Part shown: positions 11,594-37,054 of the stretch, in pieces
Position numbering within the stretch: position 1 is the first letter of the stretch
Layout: each line of letters opens with the position of its first letter
Origin: Nymphaea colorata
Taxonomy: Eukaryota; Streptophyta; Magnoliopsida; Nymphaeales; Nymphaeaceae
Assembly: GCF_008831285.2 (NCBI RefSeq)
Contig: NC_045145.1
Span: 11,656,802-11,720,801 of the forward strand
Length of the DNA stretch: 64,000 nt
Direction of reading: 5' to 3'
Program-made: the position numbers and the translations under genes
The notes under the pieces: generated by a model
Told to the model about the DNA's origin: nothing
Seen by the model: the letters and a program-made list of their open reading frames with translations, nothing else
Databases searched by the model: none

Positions 11594-12689
11594 CTACCTA
11601 CTCCCCTTTTCTTTTCCCAATTTATCATGCACTCTCCCAGTGGTGAAGCTAGAAAATTTTATCAAAAGGGCACAACTCTTAGTTGGGTTTGGTGCCTATG
11701 GGGCATCGCCGTGAGTTTGGCGTGGACATGACATTTGGCTGGATCCAAATCCAGCTCCCACCTAATAAAGGTTTTCAGAGATTGGTGTTGGCTGGCGCAG
11801 GCAGTAGCCTGCACCAGCCCACACCTAGCTCTGCTCCTTGCTCCTGCACCCTCCCCCTGCCAACTCCTTCCACTTTCCCTCTCCCACTCCTCATCCCTTA
11901 GCATGAAGGAACAATGACTGAAGTGTGAGAAAAAGAGTCGCATTAGTTCGAGAAGTCCTTCGTGGCCCACCCAACACTAAGCGACAAAAAATGGCCCATC
12001 GGACATTGGACTCTCTTAACAGTTTTAGGAATTGAAGATAATAGGAAGAGAATGAGAAGGGAGGGAGGCGGAATTGGAGAAAGGTTAGAAGGAGAAGCAG
12101 GTCGAAAGATGTTGTGACATCAATTTTGGATGCGATTGCGACAACTACATCAGCAAAAATAAAGGAAAAGTAAACAAAAAGATGCTTCGAAGGGAGGAGC
12201 TGGGAGCTACAGCAAAATCCGAGCCCTTGATCCAATAGATTCCAACCTCTTTCTTAGTAGTTTTAAGAACAAAAAAAAACTACTACTTTAACAACTCCCT
12301 TTAGAAGTCCTTAAAGATTCCTTATACTATTTCAATTTCAGCAAATAAAAAAGAAGGTTAGAAACTAGAACTAACAACTATTTTGACAACCTACTTTATA
12401 AACTCTTAAAGATCCCTCATAATTTTTAATACAAGACTAAACTTTTGGAGTGTTACATAACTAATAGTGCCATCAACCCTAATTCATTATAATTAATCAT
12501 ATTTACAATGTGGACCATAATGCGCTCTAATACAATACATGTCATTAATGAAATATTTCAGCACATGTTAACTTATTGTTGCCTATCCTAGAGATGTCTG
12601 GATCTAGATCTAAACATGATCTAGTGCCTTAACACAGGTCGGGAAGAGAAATAGGAAGGAATGGGCTCGTCGGGTCACGCGAGGGTAGG
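11594..12689. other. anonymous DNA inside block A
   Basis: A segment beginning CAGTGGTGAAGCTAGAAAATTTT at 11,638 resembles the ends of other plant DNA-transposon MITEs (GTGGCGGAGCTAG type), but I found no matching second end. Purine-rich and AT-rich DNA follows. No coding sequence is supported. Confidence 0.35.
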
Positions 12690-12903
12690 AGGAGAGGGAA
12701 GCAATCCACCTTGTATATGCATGGAAGGGCTGAACTTGCTGCTGGGCCATTCAATGAATATAGTTGACCAGAAACAAAAAACAAACAAGAAAAAACAAAA
12801 AAATAAATACAAAACAAAATAGAAACAGCATTTATCATATCCACTTGAACACATGACATATTATTCATATACACCCACATATTAACATAGATATACATAC
12901 ACT

Positions 12904-12944
<41 letters not shown>

Positions 12945-13740
12945 TTTGTGTACGTGCAAGGAAACACAAAATTTAGCCCACATACATGTAAAGGCTTCTA
13001 ACAATTGGTGATACATATTTTGCATGATTCACCACAATTTACATACTAGATTAACTTTCTTTGTGAATATTTAATTTTACAGTTCTAAAGTATAATTAAA
13101 GAACAGTGACAGGAATATGAACTGCAATTTTAATTCTTATGAAAGACAAAGCTTGATAGGCATATTATTTGCAACTATGGTAAGACAGTCATTAAACGAG
13201 GGATTTCAAAGTTGAAGCATCATTTGGCAAGCGCCCAACATGATATAAGACATTCCCCATAATGCAGGAGATTAGTTCAAAATGTACCTTGAAGAATTTA
13301 GGAAGCATAAAAGGAAAGAGAAAGGCTACTTGAAATTGGCATATGTTACATATATTATGGTTTGATGTAAGTAGATGAAAATGACGTAAAACTCAGTGCT
13401 ATTACTAGTGGTAAAAAAAGGCAAGTTAGTACTTAGTAGGACCAATGGATTAGTTTGTTATCTAAGAAGCACACAATTACTACAGACATAGTGCACTCAA
13501 AATAGGAAGGAAGGAAAGATATATGTCGTGATGGGAAATTTTTTGCAAATCCTTTTCCTTTGAACCTTTGCTATTATGGCCCTATGTTAGAGGCTGTGCA
13601 AAATGAAGGCCAAGGATTAAAACACACCTTCTTACCATGAGATGAGGACATGGATGTTAAAGATGAAGTAGAGTGCACACACCAAACACTGAAAGAGTTA
13701 AGAAAAATCAAGGGTTAAGGCTGGTTGGTAATTACATTAA
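12690..13740 (+). pseudogene. hAT transposase fragment, block A (BED finger remnant and DUF659 start)
   Basis: This is homologous to 57,008-57,975. At about 13,170-13,330 the plus strand reads GKTVIKRGISKLKHHLASAQ, a BED zinc finger in which the second Cys is lost (Gly here, Ser in the B copy). At about 13,560-13,740 a DUF659-type stretch is visible through frameshifts (PMLEAVQNEGQG-like, then ERVKKNQG). An (AT)n tract lies at about 12,905-12,941. Loss of a zinc ligand in both copies means the source was already dead before duplication, or both were inactivated independently. Confidence 0.65.
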
Positions 13741-13774
13741 AGATAGCTAAAGGAAGTTGCCTATTGCACTCATA

Positions 13775-14001
13775 TTAGAAAGGTTTTTCTTTCATGTTTC
13801 AATGTGCACACACTTTTATGGCTTTCTTTGTGGTAAGCTAAGTGCAAGCTCTTACAGGCCGTGTTTATTGTGTAACAAATCTTGATTAGTGTCTTGCAAG
13901 TGTTTTCTTTTGTTGTAGTTTCACAACATCATCAGAACCGCGTACTCACATGAACATTTCTGTCTTGACAAACTTTTGGTTTCGAATTTTGTTGTTGAAA
14001 G
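13775..14001. repeat. block A repeat unit, left of hAT insertion
   Basis: This is colinear with 59,290-59,548 (for example CTTGATTAGTGTCTTGCAAG and TCTTGACAAACTTTTGGTTT). It ends in the 8-bp target GTTGAAAG (13,994-14,001). No gene was recognised. Confidence 0.7.
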
Positions 14002-15039
14002 CAATGTTATCCGTATCGTACGATACAGACGCGTATCGTACGATACGTATCGTCCGTATCAACAAAAACGATACGATACAGGTATTACGCACGATACGCG
14101 TGCGTATCGCACGCGTATCGCCCGTATCGTACGATACGGGCGATACACCCCCGTATCGTACGATACGGGGTTAAAATGAAAATGGAGCCTGACGGCCCCT
14201 TTTTTGCATCTTTTTTTAAAACCTACGCTCCTCTCTCTCTCTCTTCTATTGTTTCTAAACACTGCAAGAGACGTGGGAGGGAGAGATTTTCTCCATTTGC
14301 ATCAAGATTTGCCGGTGAATAAGCTTTATTTCTTGTTGTGGGGAGTCTCGGGACGGTGGGAAGCTTGAAGAAAGAGGGTTTTTTGATTTCTAACACCAAT
14401 ATGTAATACTTGATGACCTTGAGGACGATCTTGATTTTTTGAACCTTGAAGGAGTAGCAGAGATTATTGAAGAAGGAGAGGCTAGAGAGCAATGGAATGT
14501 TGGTGACATTCCATTTCCAACAAAGGGGATAGAAGCACTTAATGAAGAAAATGAAGATGATCATGAAGATGATGATGGAAATGACGATTGACGAGGATTG
14601 TTGTTGAAACTTGAATGAATCATGATTGATAACTATATGTTTTCACTTTTGAACTTATGAATTGTGATGTAATCGAATTCTCTTCAGCTGCCTATTATGT
14701 TATTTTGAATGTCTGATTTCTTATTTTGGAATGTGTCGTTCATACTTCATAGTTCATACTTCATAATCATATACATGAATGATGAATGTTCCTTTAAATA
14801 CAATTTTCTTGATTTTTTCTGATTTTTACTTGTTTTTTCGGATTTTTTTTGAAATTTTTATGATTTTTTGGAAATTTTTTTATAATTTTTTAATATTTTT
14901 AAAAAATAAAAAATTAATTTTACGATACATTACGATACGTTTACGATACGTTACGATACGGCGTATAGGTCGGCCCGACCGATACGGCGTATAGGTCGGC
15001 CCGACCGATACGCGATACGCTACGCCAGGGATAACATTG
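14002..15039 (+). mobile_element. non-autonomous hAT element with perfect 8-bp target duplication
   Basis: The termini are CAATGTTATCC (14,002-14,012) and its exact reverse complement GGATAACATTG (15,029-15,039). The flanks are GTTGAAAG at 13,994-14,001 and GTTGAAAG at 15,040-15,047. An 8-bp duplication is diagnostic of hAT transposition. Block B has the uninterrupted site (GATGTTAAAAGTGC at about 59,540). Both ends carry dense GATACG/CGTATC motifs (about 14,011-14,170 and 14,932-15,022), the arrangement seen for subterminal transposase-binding sites. The 1,038-bp interior keeps only the acidic C-terminal tail of a transposase ORF, so movement would need an enzyme in trans. Confidence 0.85.
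14394..14591 (+). pseudogene. hAT transposase C-terminal tail inside the element
   Basis: An open stretch of 65 codons ends in TGA. It reads LDDLEDDLDFLNLE, then EEGEAREQWNVGDIPF, and finishes in an Asp/Glu-rich run. Acidic C-termini after the dimerisation domain occur in many plant hAT transposases. There is no ATG and no catalytic core, so it is the remnant left by an internal deletion. The family is inferred from position within the hAT element and from the acidic tail, not from a catalytic motif. Confidence 0.55.
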
Positions 15040-15770
15040 GTTGAAAGTGCTAAGCATGGCCTAGGAGATGGTTTGAGGCTATGTGAAGTAAGTAGTATGA
15101 AACTAATAAAATGCAACAGAAAATATTAAACCTAACAAGAAAAGTGAAGCATTTCTCATTGAAAAAATCACCAATCAATGAATGACAAAACAACAAAACT
15201 ACATGGAGTGGTAACTCAATAAGTAATGTCCTTTACATTAATTCTCATATTCTTTGTTCATATAGCATTTTCAGACCTTCCTGACTTCGTAAAGCTTCAA
15301 ATTACTTATTGGAAAAGAGAGAATATAAATCTCAAACATATTCACCAAAGCTTCTTTTTTTAACTGAAACATATAACAACATTATGAATATGAGTGCAAT
15401 AGGCAACTTCCTTTAGCTATCTTTAATGAGCAATAAAAGAACATGTTAATGAGTGCATACAACCATATTTTACAAGCAAAAGAAAACAAATATTTCTACA
15501 TCTCAAGGGATCTGGACCACATAAATTATCAAGAGTAACTCTGCCCCTTTCAAACATAAAGAAGAAAACACACGGTAGAAACCAGTGAAAGAAAAAGAAG
15601 AAAGGAGAATGAAGGAAATAAGGGCAAGAAAGCAAAATGTAGCAAAAGTAGAAGGAGAAGAGTCAGGAAGAGAGAAAAATGGGAATAGAAGAAAAGGAGG
15701 AAGAAGGGATAAGTGGGGGGATAAAGAAAAGCTTGATTACAGTCTCACTATGCCATATCTTCTATCTCAG
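15040..15770. repeat. block A repeat unit, right of hAT insertion
   Basis: This is colinear with 59,549-60,410 (AGTGCTAAGCATGGCCTAGG, AAAATGCAACAGAAAATATT, CACACGGTAGAAACCAGTGA). It is purine-rich towards its end. No gene was recognised. Cyclin T sequence begins shortly after it. Confidence 0.7.
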
Positions 15771-16177
15771 CATTAAATGTCATGGTGATAAGAAGCAGTA
15801 AGCGCTTCCAGAGGACGATAATTACAACCAAGTCTATGCAATGAAAAATTTGGCTCTGACTACGAATAACAAGAAAATCAGACGATGGCCTAAAAAACAA
15901 GATTAGGAACACGGCCATAGAAACCACAAACATTTTACCAAGAGAGCCATCACGCTGCCTCATCTGCTTCGGCTTGATTTAACCATGGAGAGTCCTTCCT
16001 CACTGTAGGTCAGGATTCTCATAACCGGCACAAAAATAATGCATTTTGCTTTACAATTGCCCATAAAGTTGGTGATAGCTTCTCCAGCCAGATACAAGAA
16101 TCAAATCTAGCTTCGTCATCTTTCCATAATACCACCACCACCACCAGTGCAACCACAGAAGACATTTAGATTTAAAG

Positions 16178-30924
<14,747 letters not shown>

Positions 30925-31005
30925 ATGGCTTGCCGACTTTTGGATTCTCACGAGCTCACAGAAATACTCAGTTCTACCACAAGAAACCTTCTAATTTTTC
31001 AACAA

Positions 31006-31380
31006 CTGCATAACATAATGTAAGGTTTTAAGAGCAAATGCAATCTTCTGTTTACAATATGACTAACAAAAAGATTCAACACGAAACGGGGGAATCCTTC
31101 CGGCGCACCTGAGGTTCAGAAATCAGCAAAGAACTGCGGCGATGGCACGGGTAGCGGCCAGCGACGGCGACAGTGGCAAGGGCTGAGCCTGTTGATCAGT
31201 TGCGGAAGCTCCGATTGGGAGACACTGAAGAAAGCACAAATATGAGCGTTAAGGAAATCGGGGGAGACAAGAGCGAGCGCCGGAGATCCAGCGATTAAGG
31301 AAGATTGAGAAAGGGGGAGGGATTGAGAAAGGGGGTAATGGGAGTTACCGATGGGAGGGAGGAATTTGTTCCCTTAGCGT
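31006..31380 (-). promoter_or_regulatory. cyclin T leader exon and first intron (predicted)
   Basis: On the minus strand, CCTCAG|GTGCGCC at 31,109/31,108 is a donor of the same unusual GTGCGC type used by exon 3. The acceptor TATGCAG before 31,005 gives a 103-bp intron. The GC-rich stretch 31,109 to about 31,380 is therefore a probable 5' untranslated exon. The transcription start cannot be fixed from sequence. The same block is repeated at 42.7 kb. Confidence 0.55.
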
Positions 31381-32190
31381 GCCGGGAGAGTCTCCGTTCG
31401 CCACCGAGAGGGAGCTGAGGATGGACGTCGTCGGGATGGGATTCACCGGGTCAGTCGGGAGGGGGTGCGTCTGTATTTCGCCGCTCAGGAGGCTGCCGCG
31501 AAGGTCGCCAGATCAGTCTGGCTGTCTGGGGTCGCGCAAAGTCACGCCTGTGGGTGTCTCAGAGTTTCGTTTCGTTGATGGTCGGGAAGCTTGGCACCGG
31601 GATCCTGGTCGGGAGGGTCTCCGTCCGCCGTCACTGGTCGGGAAGGAGACCGTCCGCCGTCACTCAGACCTCCGTCGCTGGTCGGGAGGGTCTCCGTGGA
31701 CCGTCCGAGAGGGAGCCGAGGTGCGCCGGCATGGTCTGGGGGACCAACAAGGGAGAAACAGAGAGAGAGAGAGAGGAGGAGGAGGAAGTCACGGGGGCAT
31801 GTGCTGCTCCTCACCCATTTCATTTTCCCCTCATATCTGGGCCGCTTCATCGGACGGTCTTTATTTGGTCTCCCAGAATGTCGATCAAATGTTCAGCGAC
31901 TCAAGATAATGGGTGCTAGTTCAGTTCATAAAACAGGATGTAAATTCTTGTCCACATTACAAACCAAATTGACAGAATCTGATTAAGCGAGACCTCATTT
32001 AGGGGCCCAGAACTGACTTTGTTATAGGCATTAATTCTAAGATTGCCCTAAATACAAAGTCGATTTAAAAACAGAGACAGCAAATGCAACAGGCTGCCTC
32101 TTCTCTACCCTTTGTTGCAAATGCCTAAACATTGGAATCCTCCTCTTTACATTAAATGGAGTTTCGGTTAACACTCCATAAACTACTACT
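31032..32190. promoter_or_regulatory. cyclin T promoter/leader block, duplicated at 42,700-43,935
   Basis: Starting abruptly at GAGCAAATGCAATCTTCTG, the block is colinear with 42,700-43,935 and similar throughout. It includes the leader exon donor, a GC-rich array of GGTCGGGAGGGTCTCCGTC-type words (31,380-31,720), a (GA)n tract (about 31,755-31,785) and an AT-rich tail to about 32,190. Overlapping ORFs of 102-176 codons on both strands come from this GC-rich array and are not genes. Position 5' of cyclin T makes this the likely promoter region. Confidence 0.6.
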
Positions 32191-33298
32191 TTCTGACAAG
32201 TAATATTGTCTCTCCTACCTTCGTAGCTTCTTGCACCTTGCCCAGTATCACAAAAGTTTGTAGAATTAAGCAGTTGGAGCTTGGGGAGCAACATGGTTTT
32301 TCATTACTTTCATAAGACGCAAACCAATTTCTTTCGATTGAGAATTGAACAATCAAGTTTTATTGCTCTACATTAGAAAAAAACCGAACTTTGTTACCTG
32401 ATCAGAAATACATAGTTTTACCTAGGCACCAGAAATGCACATTCTCCAATATACAAACTGTGTCACATTTTCTTGAAAATAACTTTTTTCACCACAAAAT
32501 TGCACGTAGCAATTTTTTCACTAAATTTTCTCGAGAACAGAATTTTAAGTTAAAAAGGACAAGGACATGTCAAAAATGGAAGAGAAATGTAGGTTACTTG
32601 AGGCAGACTTTGTTACGGGCTGACTCATTCAGTCCATGTGACATGATAAGAACCTAATTGTCGTCAGCCTTCAAGCCACCAAAAGGAGCGCAAAGATCGT
32701 TTTAGAAAACAAGTACATAAAGAAAGCAGTGTGAATAAAGAAATCTCGCAATGTATTAATCTTGAAAAACTTGTACATCATGAGAGAGGTAAGAAAGGAG
32801 AATGATCTCAACTTTGCTTACATAGAATGACCGAAACCGCGTACAAGGTTTCTAATGCCGACCACCCAAAATATAAAATTCCCAAAACATGACACTTAGA
32901 CCGATAGGAACGTACTCCCTTACAAGTGAATAAGCATAAGCAAAAGAAGGACATAACAAAACAAAACAAAAAACTGTACAAACTCTTAGACACAGAGGAA
33001 TAAGCTTCCCCCTTCAAATCATGTGCCGTCTACAGGGAAGTTGGACGAGAATTCCTTGCCTGAGGCAAGCAAGTGGACTGCAATTATTTTTGGGAATTCA
33101 GCACCTTTGGAAGCTGAAATGAATGCGTTACAAGTTTGAGGCGTTTGCCATCAACCATGGATCTTGTACTTATTGTTATGACACTTAGTTGGGTATGTCT
33201 CAAATCATGTGTTCTCTTCCTGCAATGTTGGATGTCTATTTTTGTAGGAGCTTTAGTATAATACTTTGTTCTTGTTCTAAAATACTTTTTCTTCTGGA
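32191..33298. other. anonymous DNA
   Basis: No recognisable gene or repeat. Copia homology starts abruptly at about 33,299. Confidence 0.4.
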
Positions 33299-33300
33299 TA

Positions 33301-34047
33301 ATGAGGTCAACTATTGTGCAAACTCAATATGGTGGAACGGTTAAAACCTTTCGGTCGGATAATGCCTGTGAGTATATGTGTCAGTCAGTTGAGGAGTTCT
33401 TTCGAAAAAATGAGATTGTTCACGAGACGTCTTGTAGTTATACTCCCCCACAAAACGGGGTGGCTGAGAGAAAGAATTGCCAGCTCCTTAATGTCACCAG
33501 AGCCCTTTTATTTCAGAGGAATCTTCCCAAGCACTATTGGGGTGATGCAGTTCTCACTAGTGTGTATCTATCCAACCGCATGCCGAGTCGTGTGTTGAAT
33601 GGTCGGACTCCCCATTTTTTAATTCTGAGAAGTCGTCAACATTTTCTCCTCCCTCCTCGTGTTTTTGGCTGTGTGTGTTTTATTCATGATCACAGTCCCA
33701 ATGTCAAGAAACTTGATCCCCGGTCTATTAAGGGTGTGTTTGTTGAGTATTCTCCTACTCAGAAAAGGTATAAATGTATTGATCCTACTACTGGTCGAGT
33801 TTATGTTACACAAGATGTTACCTTCTTAGAACATGCTTCTTACTTTTGTGAGAATCCTCTTCAAGGGGAGAAGTCTGTGGTTAGGGAAGAGTATTTTCAA
33901 AGTCAGGAGATTCAATTTACAGAATTTTTGGACTATAAGAAAGGAGAACCTCTCACAGATGTTGATGTACCTGAGAAGGAGGAAGGGTGTGACACTGGAA
34001 CTGAGAAGGAAGGTCATCGTTTGTTTGGACATGTCTACTCTAGATGA
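33301..34047 (+). pseudogene. copia integrase, C-terminal two thirds
   Basis: This 248-codon frame carries the second catalytic Asp (FRSDNACEY) and the Glu in PPQNGVAERKN. The GKLDPRSIKGVFVEYSP-like C-terminal domain follows. The ATG at 33,301 is fortuitous. A TGA at 34,045 separates it from the reverse transcriptase frame, so the polyprotein is interrupted. Confidence 0.85.
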
Positions 34048-34065
34048 GGTGCTCGGACAAAGGAG

Positions 34066-35852
34066 GTGACTTGTGGTGCAAGATCTACTTCCAATCCCAA
34101 TGCCATTCCTTCCCTGGATGAACCAAGTCCTACCTTGAAGATTCAAGATGGGGTTGAAAAGGAAAATGAAGATCTTCCCATTGCCCTGAGGAAGGGTGTC
34201 AGGTCATGCACTCAACACCCGATTGGTAATTTTGTATCTTATTTTAGACTTAGCAAAGATTACAAGTGTTTTGTATCTTCTCTTTCTTTGGCTGTGATTC
34301 TCATGACCGTTGCTGAAGCTCAAAGTGATTCCAAGTGGGCGGATGCTATGAAAGAAGAAATGGAAGCCTTGAGAAGAAACATGACATGGGAAGTTGTGGA
34401 GATTCCTGAGGCAGCTCACTTGGTTGGATCCAAGTGGGTGTATACCATTAAGTACAAACTCGATGGAAGTGTTGAAAGATACAAAGCTCGACTTGTGACC
34501 AAGGGGTTTAGTAAAAAATATGAGATTGATTATTTAGAGACTTTTGCTCCAGTTGCAAAAATGAAGACAGTTAGAGTTGTTATGTCTCTAGCTGTGATGA
34601 AGGAGTGGAGGATGTACCAACTCGATGTTAAGAATGCTTTTCTCAATGGTGATGTCAAATAAGAAGTGTCAAATAAGAAGTGTATATGCGTATGCCCCCA
34701 GGAAATGAAGAACCAGGGAATTGCTGTAAGCTAAAAAAGGCTTTATATGGTCTCAAGCAGTTGCCTAGAGCATGGTTCGAACGACTCAGACGAGTGATGC
34801 AACATCATGGATACAATCAAGGGAATGGAGACCACACTCTATTTGTGAAGAAAAAGGAGGGCAGAGTCACTCTTTTACTTGTATATGTTGATGACATGAC
34901 GGGTGATGATGATGAGGAGATCTTCAAGTTAAAAGTGTTACTGGCTGCTGAATTTGATCTCAAGGATCTTGGCAAACTGAAGTATTTTCTTGGTATTGAG
35001 ATTGCTAGATCTAGTACTGGCCTTGTACTAAACCAAAGGAAATATACATTAGATCTGTTGGAGGAGACTGGTAAACTGGGATGTAGACCCGCTTCTACCC
35101 CACTTGATACTGGACACAAGCTAAGCTTTAGAGATGGAGAGCTGCTCTGTGAAGAAGCTAAGGGAAGATATCAACGTCTGGTTGGAAAGTTGATTTATCT
35201 TACCCTTACAAAACCAGATATTACATTTGCGGTGAATGTACTGAGTCAGTTCATGCATGCACCTACTGATATAAACCTGAAGGCTGTGGACAAAATATTG
35301 TGCTATTTGAAGAGAAATCCTGGCAAGAGACTCTTGTATGTGAAACAAGAGAATGTAGAGATTGAGGGGTACTCTAATGCAGACTGGGCAGGTTGTGCTG
35401 ATACCAGACGGTCTACCACAAGATATTGTGTCTACTTAAAAGGAAATCTTGTTGTCTGGAGGAGCAAGAGGCAGGATGTGTGTTTTCGATCTAGTGTAGA
35501 GGCAGAGTATAGAGCTATTGCTATAGGAGTGTCAGAGTTGCTATGGCTGAAAATATTGCTGACTGATATCAGAATAGAGGTTGAAGGGCCAATGAAGATG
35601 TATTGTGACAACAAGTCTGCAACCAACTTAGCCAATAACCCTGTTCCACACGACAGAACAAAGCATGTTGAGATTGATCGTCACTTCATTCGTGAAAGGA
35701 TTGATGCTAAAGAGTTAATTTTACCTTACATGAAGTCTGAAAACCTAACCGCTGATGTTCTGACGAAAGCTCTATCTTCAACTTCATTCGAGAGAAATGT
35801 ATCCAAGTTGGGCATGTTTGATATGTATGCCCAACTTGAGGGGGAGTGTTGA
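34066..35852 (+). pseudogene. copia reverse transcriptase and RNase H
   Basis: 34,066-34,662 holds the RT start ([35 protein letters not shown]). It stops at a TAA next to a 14-bp direct duplication (TGTCAAATAAGAAG twice, about 34,654-34,681). 34,680-35,852 continues with YGLKQLPRAW, the catalytic YVDD, KYFLGIEIA, and the copia RNase H signature (NADWAGCADTRRSTTRYCVY, SSVEAEYRAI, DNKSA, HFIRERI). Each half is open, so decay is light. Confidence 0.9.
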
Positions 35853-36078
35853 CGGATCTTGGTGTTTGGGTCCGGGTCTGGACCCGCTCCAGTATGTCCT
35901 AATTAGCGCATACTTATATCATTGTAAACTCTAATCTAAAGTTTCAATGAAATCTTAAGAGAGAGAGAGTCTGGTCGCTAGTGGGCGCCAGTTCCTCCTC
36001 GTCCGTAGTTTTTGAGGGTTTTTCCACGTTATATCATGTTCATCGTATTCCTTTATTCTTGATCTTCGTGTTTCTACA
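35847..36078 (+). repeat. copia 3' LTR
   Basis: It runs from TGTTGACGG to GTTTCTACA, 232 bp, directly after the purine tract. It shares GAGGGTTTTTCCAC and the final TTTCTACA with the LTR at 60,480-60,694. Confidence 0.85.
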
Positions 36079-37054
36079 ATTAGTATATGTTGCAGTTCAA
36101 TATCCAGCTCCTCAACACTCAAAGGAAGTTTATAAAAGTATCATGCAGCTCAAAACATGCAGACTTCTTGCTGTAGAACATCCAATATTGAAAGAATACA
36201 TATTCAAACATTTCCAGAACAACAAAGTTACTACGATAATAAGTCTACCAATGCCAATCCAACTTACAAGATTAATCAGTTGCCCGTGGCATGACTACAC
36301 CTTAGTAATTTTGAGCTGGCTATTTACAAGCATGTTAATTCAGGATGTACAGGCCCCCGGATTGCGTATGGTATACACGTGCTGAGTGTGCATATTTTGT
36401 TCTGTTTACGTGTATGTGTGCATGGCACTCGTTAATGTGTTTTTCATTTACATAAACGACGTTATTCAATTTGAAGATCACTAACACCTTACAGATTTTC
36501 TCGTTCTAATTGCTTTAATATTGCTGCCAAAATCTTTCTTCTTTTTCCTTTTCCAGGGCTTCTGTTCCTTTGGTCAGTAGCTAAATTCAAATTCACTTCG
36601 CTTTGCTTCGATTCGACTGATTGTCTGAATATTTTTTAATACTGGTTGTTAGCATAAGGTAAAACATTGCTCCTGCATTATACTCCTATTAATGGCCACA
36701 CATACCGGCTTTAAGAATCAGACCAACAAAAAATGTGTCGCACCATTTTTAAATAGCTTCCTAATAAATAGCAGGCACAAGAAGCAACCTTACCAATATA
36801 TTCACACCAAAAAATATAAACTTGAGATTTAAAGAAGAATGTCACTTGTGATACATTCCAATAAATTCAAGATTTAAAGAAGAATGTCACTTGTGACGGC
36901 ATTATGAACACTGGATCCTCCAGATGGCAAGACTCATATAGCAATCCTGTAATAAATTAAAAGAAACCCTGATATGTAAAGGACCCAGTCAAACAGGCCG
37001 TAAACTTGCATCAATGGAGAAGAAATTGCTTGCAACGAATCCAATTGCAAAAAA
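36079..37054. other. intergenic DNA downstream of the b561 gene
   Basis: A direct duplication of about 50 bp (GATTTAAAGAAGAATGTCAC, twice, at 36,827 and 36,872) is present. The 134-codon plus ORF (35,981-36,385) begins inside the LTR and shows no recognisable domain. No gene is supported. Confidence 0.45.

Larger units (their letters stand above)
33299..36078 (+). mobile_element. Ty1-copia retrotransposon, 5'-truncated
   Basis: In order: integrase from within its core to its C-terminus, reverse transcriptase, RNase H, a purine tract (GGGGGAG, 35,840-35,846) and one LTR (35,847-36,078). The 5' LTR, gag, protease and integrase N-terminus are missing. Its integrase start (TQYGGTVKTFRSDNACEY) aligns with the last bases of the window (TQYGDSVKTFQFDNAHEY). 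Its LTR is of the 60,480-60,694 type. Confidence 0.9.

Noticed and set aside
11179-11646. 155-codon plus and 124-codon minus ORFs rich in Pro/Ser/Leu or Arg/Gly/Glu
   Set aside because: They translate the CT-rich interior of a MITE; no protein signature.
14011-14170. Regularly spaced palindromic CGTATC words resembling a CRISPR-like or ori-like array
   Set aside because: Spacing is irregular, there are no unique spacers, and the array lies inside a well-bounded hAT element in a plant genome.
31379-31986. Several 100-176-codon ORFs in different frames
   Set aside because: They overlap in all frames over a GC-rich repeat array with almost no stop codons; composition artefacts.
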